Below are positions 58,825-64,000 of a stretch of 64,000 nt of DNA, one piece after another. Where the stretch lies: positions 10,653,654 to 10,717,653 of the forward strand of contig JAMXIF010000031.1 of the NCBI GenBank assembly GCA_028583685.1. Direction: 5' to 3'. The notes under the pieces were generated by a model, which ran no database searches, was not told the origin of the DNA, and was given only the letters and a program-made list of their open reading frames with translations. Source of the stretch: Petaurus breviceps papuanus (Eukaryota; Chordata; Mammalia; Diprotodontia; Petauridae). The position numbers and the translations under genes are program-made. Numbering within the stretch: the first letter of the stretch is position 1; each line of letters opens with the position of its first letter.

Positions 58825-59053
58825 GGCAACTAGTTGAATAATGGATAGAGTGCTGGGCCTGGAGTTAGGAAGATTCACCTGACCTCTGACACTTACTAGC
58901 TGTGTGACCCTGGGCAAGTCACTTAACCCTGTTTGCCTCAATTTCCTCATCTGTAAAATAAACTGAAGAAGGAAATGGTAAATCACTCCAGTATCTCTGC
59001 CAAGGAAATCCCAAATTGGGTCATGAAGAGTTGACTACAACTGAAGAACAACA
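58825..59053 (+). mobile_element. SINE class B
   Basis: It has 'gggcaactagttgaataatg', 'tgtgaccctgggcaagtcac', 'tgaagagttgactacaactg'. Confidence 0.85.
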
Positions 59054-60241
59054 GAGTTCTACTTGGGGAAAAAAATACAGTCTTTCATTTGGCCAAGGTT
59101 CTTTTCCACTAGTCTAAATTATTCTTTTGCTATCTGTTACACTACTAAGGGATCTTTCTAAAATATATATTAACACATGTTAACTTTATGGGACCTACTT
59201 AGGGATTCTAGTAATTAACTTATATAATGGAAAACCCTTCTTTCAGCTCTTAGAGTAAGAGTATATATCAATGAAACAGTAAAATAAAGTTCTCTGTCCC
59301 CCTGACAATCTAAGAAAGAGGAAGTCTCTGCCATGAAAAAGAATTTAAGGAGATGGTTTTGTACTATACTTTAAAAATCAACAAATGGGAAAACTTCCGC
59401 TAGCTGGAAAATTCAGGAATATATGACTCTCCTATATACTGGAGACAGGGAGATATGCTGAATTGTGAGCAACTCTCTTAATAAAATTAGAAATTAATTA
59501 TACATCAAAAAACAATCCACAGGTATTTCTTATTTGACTGTCCCAATAAGGAAAGTCATCTTGGTAAGACAGAAATCAGCAAAGACATGTCTCTGAGAAA
59601 TACAAGCTGAACTTTCATCACAATGAAAAGTGTTTTGTACTAACTACATTCTGGAAAGTAGTAACACAAAGAGGGAGGGCCTTAAAACTCCACAACTCTC
59701 CCCGGTTTCACTTTTAATTATGAGAAGCCTATGACTGACATTCATTTACTCAAATGATTCTTAGTGAGTTGCGAATTGAAGGGGAAGAAAACAAGTACTG
59801 CTTATTAGTCAGAGAGCTTAAAAAAAGCATCACACAAAGTAGGCTCTAATGTGTTATCAGGGTTAAAAACAAAATAACCAATAAAAGAAAACTGCATGTC
59901 ATTAAGTATGTGGGAGCTGAATTCTCTATGCCAAAGAAGGGGAAAAAATCTAAACTGTAAATATATATTAATATTCACTTAAATATAAGGAGGACTACAG
60001 ACAGAAAGACTCCCTGAATTAACACTCTTCACAGGCTTCTCATTAGCCTTCTAAGAGGGTCTCATTCCATCATCAATCTGGCCTACTCTGTTTACTAGGA
60101 CACAAAAATGCTGCTGAGGCAGTGTGAGAGGCATAACAGTGGAAACACATATGGGGATGAATTGAAACATTCTCTTTCTTCACCTGTCTCCCTCCTACTT
60201 CCCAAAACCACTTTATTTTTACTAAATTGTAATCTCTTCCC
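59054..60241. other. Repeat-poor intronic sequence
   Basis: About 1.2 kb without a recognised repeat or exon. Confidence 0.4.
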
Positions 60242-60472
60242 AGTCTGGAGTTAGGAAGACCTGAATTCAACTTTGGTCTACTAGCTATGTGACCTTTGGC
60301 AAGCTACCTAACTTCTGTTTGCCTCAGTTTCCTGTAAAATGAGGATAATAATAGCACCAAACTCACAGGGTTGTTGTTGAGGACCTAATGAGATGCTTAG
60401 TACATAGCACAGAGCCTAGCACATAGACAGGGCTATCTAAATGTTAGCTATTACTATTATTATTATCCTTTC
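60242..60472 (+). mobile_element. SINE class C
   Basis: It has 'ctggagttaggaagacctga', 'ttgcctcagtttcctgtaaa', (ATT)n. It ends 72 bp downstream (in gene sense) of the donor of the PTPRN2 exon, antisense to the gene. Confidence 0.8.
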
Positions 60473-60544
60473 CACAGTAGAAACATTAGCTCAAAGACTT
60501 TCCAAAAATCACAGTCAATGCACACAATAGAATTACAGCCTTAC

Positions 60545-60739
60545 CAAGATCATGTGACCGGTGGAGATGTCCATGTTGGATTGGACTGGTTCTTCAGACC
60601 AGGAAGAAGTGCTGCTCCGAGCAGAAGGACTAGGGATAGGCCCATCGCTGAACTGGGATGAAACACTATTGATACGGGAAGTATGCAGGGGCTCTGGGCG
60701 ATCAGATGTCTTTACAGCCATGCGTTGACGGCATAGCTC
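60545..60739 (-). CDS. PTPRN2: PTPRN2 internal coding exon, juxtamembrane cytoplasmic segment
   Basis: This exon is 195 nt (65 codons, no stop). It reads [10 protein letters not shown] at the start, [16 protein letters not shown] in the middle and [10 protein letters not shown] at the end. I recognise this as PTPRN2 (phogrin, IA-2beta); the paralogue PTPRN differs in the serine-rich middle (it has [13 protein letters not shown]-type sequence). The product is a single-pass protein of neuroendocrine dense-core vesicle membranes with a PTP-family domain of little or no tyrosine phosphatase activity; this segment lies between the transmembrane helix and that domain. On the minus strand the acceptor is a pyrimidine tract ending 'cttatgttctag' before GAG, with a branch-like 'gattaac' upstream. 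The donor is TTG/gtaagg. Both boundaries are phase 0. There is no local start codon: the internal ATG is not an initiator. The next exon in the window continues the protein without loss. Confidence 0.95.
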
Positions 60740-61600
60740 CTAGAACATAAGAAGAGAGAAGAAAGGGTTAATCTGGAATGAATGGAAACTACCCAGGGGG
60801 AAAGTCTGTTATTGTGGCAGGGTGAGGAGCAAAATATCTTCCTGGTTCTGCTTTGCTTCTCCTCTCATCTACCATAATTCTGAGGTCTCAAAGGTTAAGA
60901 TGGGTTATCTATTATCTAATTATTAAGTCCAGGTAATTATTAGATATCTGTGTGTGTGTGTTGGGCGGGGGGGCATAGAACAGAAAGCATAATAAACTCA
61001 TCTAAATTATGGAGAAGAGTTAGAAAGTGTAGCTGTCATTTTATGAAAATTAAACAATACTTAGTATGTCTGTCATAGAATTCTAAATATATTTTGTACA
61101 TGTATATGTATACATACATATGCATACATGTCTCTGTGTGTATATGTGTGTATGTATGTATTGGATAAGAGGATCAATTACTGCACCATGCTACCCTGGA
61201 TCCTACCAATTCAGCAAGGGGGAAAAAAAGGTAATTAGAGTGATGAGGTTCTCAGTAACTACACAACAGAGCAATAGATGCTGTATTTTTTCTCATTAAG
61301 ATAAAAATACAAAGGATTGGACATAGTGAACAAGAAGGGAAACATTTTATATGGTCCCAAATGCCAAAACAAAAAGGAGATTTGTGATAGACTGAAAAAG
61401 GAGAGACAAAGGGAAAAATGACCCCCAAACTCTCTACCCTAAAACAGTAAGTGACAAATAGAAGCAATTCAATGGCAGCACAGAGAAAAAAACCGACCAG
61501 TAACTGCATATGATAATGGTGAAATGTCAGATACATAAAGTTTCTAGGTTTTAAAAATCTCAGTCTAATTGCCTAATAGATCCCCAATTACCTGGGAGCC
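60740..61600. other. Unassigned sequence with two TG microsatellites
   Basis: (tg)n at 60949-60961 followed by a G-run, and (ta/tg)n at about 61092-61163. The 94-codon hydrophobic minus frame at 61252-61536 has no support as an exon of PTPRN2: it matches neither the transmembrane exon nor known sequence. Confidence 0.5.
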
Positions 61601-61780
61601 TAGATTTAGAGCTGGGGGGAGGGGATCTTAGTGATCACCTAGCAAATCTGATAATTTTACCAGTGAAGGAACATGGCAGCAGAGAAGGGTGGAGATGTCA
61701 CAAGTGCAGAGTTTAATCAGCTCTGCCACTCACTACTTAGATTAGAGGGAGAGGTCTTTTCACTTTGAGCATGCTTGATC
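61601..61780 (+). mobile_element. SINE class M fragment
   Basis: 'ctagatttagagctgggggg' followed by 'gtgatcacctagcaaatctg'. Confidence 0.5.
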
Positions 61781-61944
61781 ACGGGTCTTATATCCACAAA
61801 TGATTCCAAAATGTGTCTGTAGCACGGTATGACTAATCAGTACACATCTTTTGGACATATTAATGGCTGATTACTTGTCTTTTAGAGCAGTTGTGGAAAG
61901 CTCTTTGCCTTTGGCTAACAAACGTTGGTATCTCAAGTACTCAA

Positions 61945-62203
61945 AATGACTCGGTGGCTAGAGTGTTCCATTTAGAATCAAGGAGACCCAAGTTCAAAAT
62001 CCTGCCTCAGACATTAGCTATTAGCCCCTGGGCAAATCACTTAACCTTCCTCTGTCTTAGTTTTCTCATCTGCAAAATGGGGAAAATAATAGTAGCTACT
62101 CCATAGTGTTGTTGTGAAGATGAAATGAGTTAATATTTGTAAAGTGCTTTGTAGATCTTAACGCACCCATGTGCATGCTAGTTATGGTTGCTATTATTAA
62201 GAT
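61945..62203 (+). mobile_element. SINE class C
   Basis: It has 'gactcggtggctagagtgtt', 'ttctcatctgcaaaatgggg', 'gtgttgttgtgaagatgaaa', 'ttgctattatta'. Confidence 0.8.
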
Positions 62204-62329
62204 AAGATAAATGCTTCTCTTATGTCCTGTGAAAACAATTGTAACCCAATGGTCAGCAAAGTCAAGCATAAAATTAAGGCAAACATAAAAAAATAATTTG
62301 AAAAGATTATTTTAAAATGCATTCATTCA

Positions 62330-62499
62330 GGGGCGGCCAGGTGGCTCAGTGAGCAAGAGCACCGGCTCCAGTGTTGGGATGACCTGGGGATCGAATCCCG
62401 GGCTCAGACACTCAGCACCACACCCAGAAATAACTGGCCGTGTAACCTTGAGCAAGTTACTTAACCCCGATTGCTTAAAAAAATAAAATAAAATAAAAT
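62330..62499 (+). mobile_element. SINE class D monomer (right type), 16-bp target duplication
   Basis: It starts 'gggcggccaggtggctcagt', has the B-box-like 'gggatcgaatcccgggctca', the signature 'caccacacccagaaataact' and an (AAAAT)n tail. The flanks aaaatgcattcattca at 62314-62329 and 62500-62515 are identical. Confidence 0.94.
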
Positions 62500-62515
62500 A
62501 AAATGCATTCATTCA

Positions 62516-63589
62516 AAATGAAACTGTTTCAAGGACTGATTCATCCATGCTCCCCTTCTCCTTTCTAATCTTGGTGGCAGTGGATCCTGGCATCCAAGGG
62601 GAGGTCATACCACCAACCTGAATCTGACCTGAGACATCTATCAAAAGATGTCTCAGCACCCCAAGGCAACAGCCAGAGATCACAAGACACTTCCACATTT
62701 CCCTTCTCTCTCTCTCTCTGCCATTAAAGACCTTTGTAATGCCAGCTGACACTTTAGAGAAATCTTCTCTTTAGGCCCAGCTCTCTGTGTGAGATACCCA
62801 TATGCTACTGAATTTCCCTTCTCCACTCGTTCATTAGTAAGCACTTCTTTACCCAGGTTCTTTGCAAAGGGGCCTCTCTGCTTCTGTTGCTTGGATCCTA
62901 CATGAATTCTGAGTCCTCCAGTTAAAGCAACTGGTGGAAGTGGAGATTATTGTGGGCTCAGGGGAGTAGGAGGATAAAAGATGGAAATAGGTGAACTTGA
63001 AAAAAAAAAAAGAAAAGAAAATCTCACTGTGAGGGAAAAGATCTTTAATAAAAGGGCAAAAGAAAGAGAAAATCAGATGAAGCCCAAGCTATGAATGCCT
63101 AGCACTTTCATTTTACCCATATATTTTCAAGTGCTTATTGCCTTCCAGATCATTTAGAGATGATGACTTTATTTCCAATGTGACATACAAGTTCTCCCTG
63201 AATCTGACAAAACTGGTTGATAATTTTAATAAGGTAGAACTGAGTGACAGTAGCGACCTGCCCAAGTATATCACCTCATTTATTTCAGATCACATGGAAT
63301 GCTATGTGAATGGGGTGGGGGGAGCCCAAGTAAAGAGGCCTATGATGCCTGTGGTTTCATACATCCAGTCTAGAAATGCACCAAGTCCAACAAGTGCTTA
63401 TTATCATCATCAGATAATAGAGAAAAGTGGCCATGGAAGCAGATAAGAAATCACAGGACATATTAAAAAAAATGAACTTCTATAAGGGGAAAGGGGCTGA
63501 GGTTCTGAGTTTAATCTATTTTTTAAAAATCTAATTTTTCAATCAACATCTGTCTTGTGAATCTGCAGGCGATGTAAGAGAATTGCAAC
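62516..63589. other. Mostly unassigned sequence
   Basis: The 102-codon plus frame at 63138-63446 follows a 'gccttccag' acceptor-like site. However, part of it ('gcgacctgcccaagtatatc') looks like an old SINE core, and it is antisense to PTPRN2. Not accepted as a gene. Confidence 0.4.
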
Positions 63590-63832
63590 AGACCTAGCTA
63601 GCTCAATGGATAGAACACCAGGCCTGAACTTAAGAAGACTCATCTTCCTGAGTTCAAATCTGGCCTCAGACACTTACTAGCTGTGTGACCCTGGGCAAGT
63701 CATATAACCCCGTTTGCCTCAGTTTACTCATTTACAAAATGAGCTGGAGAAGGAAATGACAAATCCTCCAGTACCTTTGTCAAGAAAACCCCAAATGATG
63801 TCTCAAAGACTCAGACGTGACTAAAAAACAAC
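63590..63832 (+). mobile_element. SINE class B
   Basis: It has 'ctagctcaatggatagaaca', 'tgtgaccctgggcaagtcat', 'ctcagacgtgactaaaaaac'. Confidence 0.87.
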
Positions 63833-63854
63833 TATGTTACTCAAGCAGATATAA

Positions 63855-64000
63855 TTTCCTTTTAAATCTCAGGATCAGAGAATCTCAGATACCTTCTAAT
63901 ACAACTTCTTATTTTATAGATGAAGAAACTGTTCAAGGGCTAAAATGACTCCATCTAGATTATACAGCAAACTGGTAGTAAAGCTAGTTACTAGAAGAAG
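63855..64000 (+). mobile_element. SINE class M, cut by the window edge
   Basis: It has 'ggatcagagaatctcagata', 'tttatagatgaagaaactgt'. Confidence 0.6.

Larger units (their letters stand above)
15782..60544 (-). other. PTPRN2: PTPRN2 intron, 44.8 kb
   Basis: The interval between the two recognised exons is a phase 0 intron of 44,763 bp with a gtaagg donor and a ttttag acceptor on the minus strand. It is filled with SINE, L2, CR1, RTE and DNA-transposon remains plus several repeat-poor blocks. I saw no further exon of this gene inside it. The large size agrees with the very long introns known for PTPRN2 in other mammals. Confidence 0.9.
60740..64000 (-). other. PTPRN2: PTPRN2 intron, partial (upstream of the 60545-60739 exon)
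   Basis: This is a phase 0 intron running off the right edge. The preceding exon, expected to carry the transmembrane helix, was not found in these 3.3 kb. The content is microsatellites, one class C, one class D and one class B SINE, and unassigned sequence. Confidence 0.8.

Noticed and set aside
61252-61536. 94-codon hydrophobic minus frame near the PTPRN2 exon, considered as the transmembrane exon
   Set aside because: The sequence does not match the PTPRN2 transmembrane segment, and no donor yielding the expected AYQ/ELCRQ junction was found.
61565-61590. 'ctcccag/gtaatt' on the minus strand as the donor of the preceding PTPRN2 exon
   Set aside because: The codons before it do not read as the expected PTPRN2 residues.
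63138-63446. 102-codon plus frame after an acceptor-like 'gccttccag'
   Set aside because: Part resembles an old SINE core, it is antisense to PTPRN2, and it matches no protein I know.
1-64000. tRNA genes suggested by A- and B-box-like sequences in the SINE heads
   Set aside because: These are SINE promoters. None folds into an intact cloverleaf by eye, and all are followed by a CORE/MIR body.

Overview
The window looks like intronic DNA from a marsupial genome. The evidence is the density of marsupial-type tRNA-headed CORE/MIR SINEs (heads reading like 'gcagctaggtggcgcagtgg', core 'tgtgaccctgggcaagtcac'), together with L2, CR1/L3-type and RTE/BovB-type LINE remains, hAT-like and Tc1/mariner-like DNA transposons, and long introns. 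I cannot name the species.

The host-gene content I can support is two coding exons of PTPRN2 (phogrin / IA-2beta, a receptor-type PTP-family protein of dense-core vesicles), both on the minus strand. The exon at 60545-60739 encodes juxtamembrane cytoplasmic sequence ([10 protein letters not shown] ... [10 protein letters not shown]). The exon at 15634-15781 continues it directly ([10 protein letters not shown] ... KNRSPTVLT) toward the PTP domain. The intron between them is 44,763 bp. The flanking introns run off both edges, and I did not find the next PTP-domain exon or the transmembrane exon by eye. The window is therefore the middle of one long gene; no other protein-coding gene is supported.

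Nearly everything else is layered repeats. SINE classes used below are my own working labels. A: about 160 bp, tail 'ccttcccccctccaaaaag'. B: about 250 bp, whose tail ends like RTE/BovB ('agagttggacatgactga'). C: MIR-like, with a 'gttgttgtgaggatcaaatg' tail and (ATT)n. D: a young tRNA-like family starting 'ggggcggccaggtggctcag'. M: 'gagctggaagggacctcag ... cagatgaggaaactgagg'. Old L2 and CR1 fragments form the deepest layer, with A, B, C and D copies inserted into them.

Region by region. 1-5 kb: mariner-like element with a SINE inside it, L2, and a GA-rich repeat with an assembly gap. 6-12 kb: decayed CR1 and RTE LINEs and a D-class dimer. 12-16 kb: L2, a small transposon, a second D dimer and the downstream PTPRN2 exon. 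16-21 kb: SINE cluster, a 1.4-kb repeat-poor block, then L2 with a second gap and a long TTTC repeat. 21-34 kb: mixed repeat-poor DNA and L2. 34-36 kb: SINE and RTE cluster. 36-43 kb: mostly repeat-poor. 44-51 kb: L2, two same-strand CR1 copies and a hAT-like element. 51-60 kb: sparse old repeats. 60-64 kb: the upstream PTPRN2 exon and SINEs.

I see no CRISPR, operon or other exotic system. The most notable structure is a dimeric SINE with distinct left and right monomers, present twice, each copy bounded by a single target-site duplication. Coordinates of old repeats are read by eye and are approximate.
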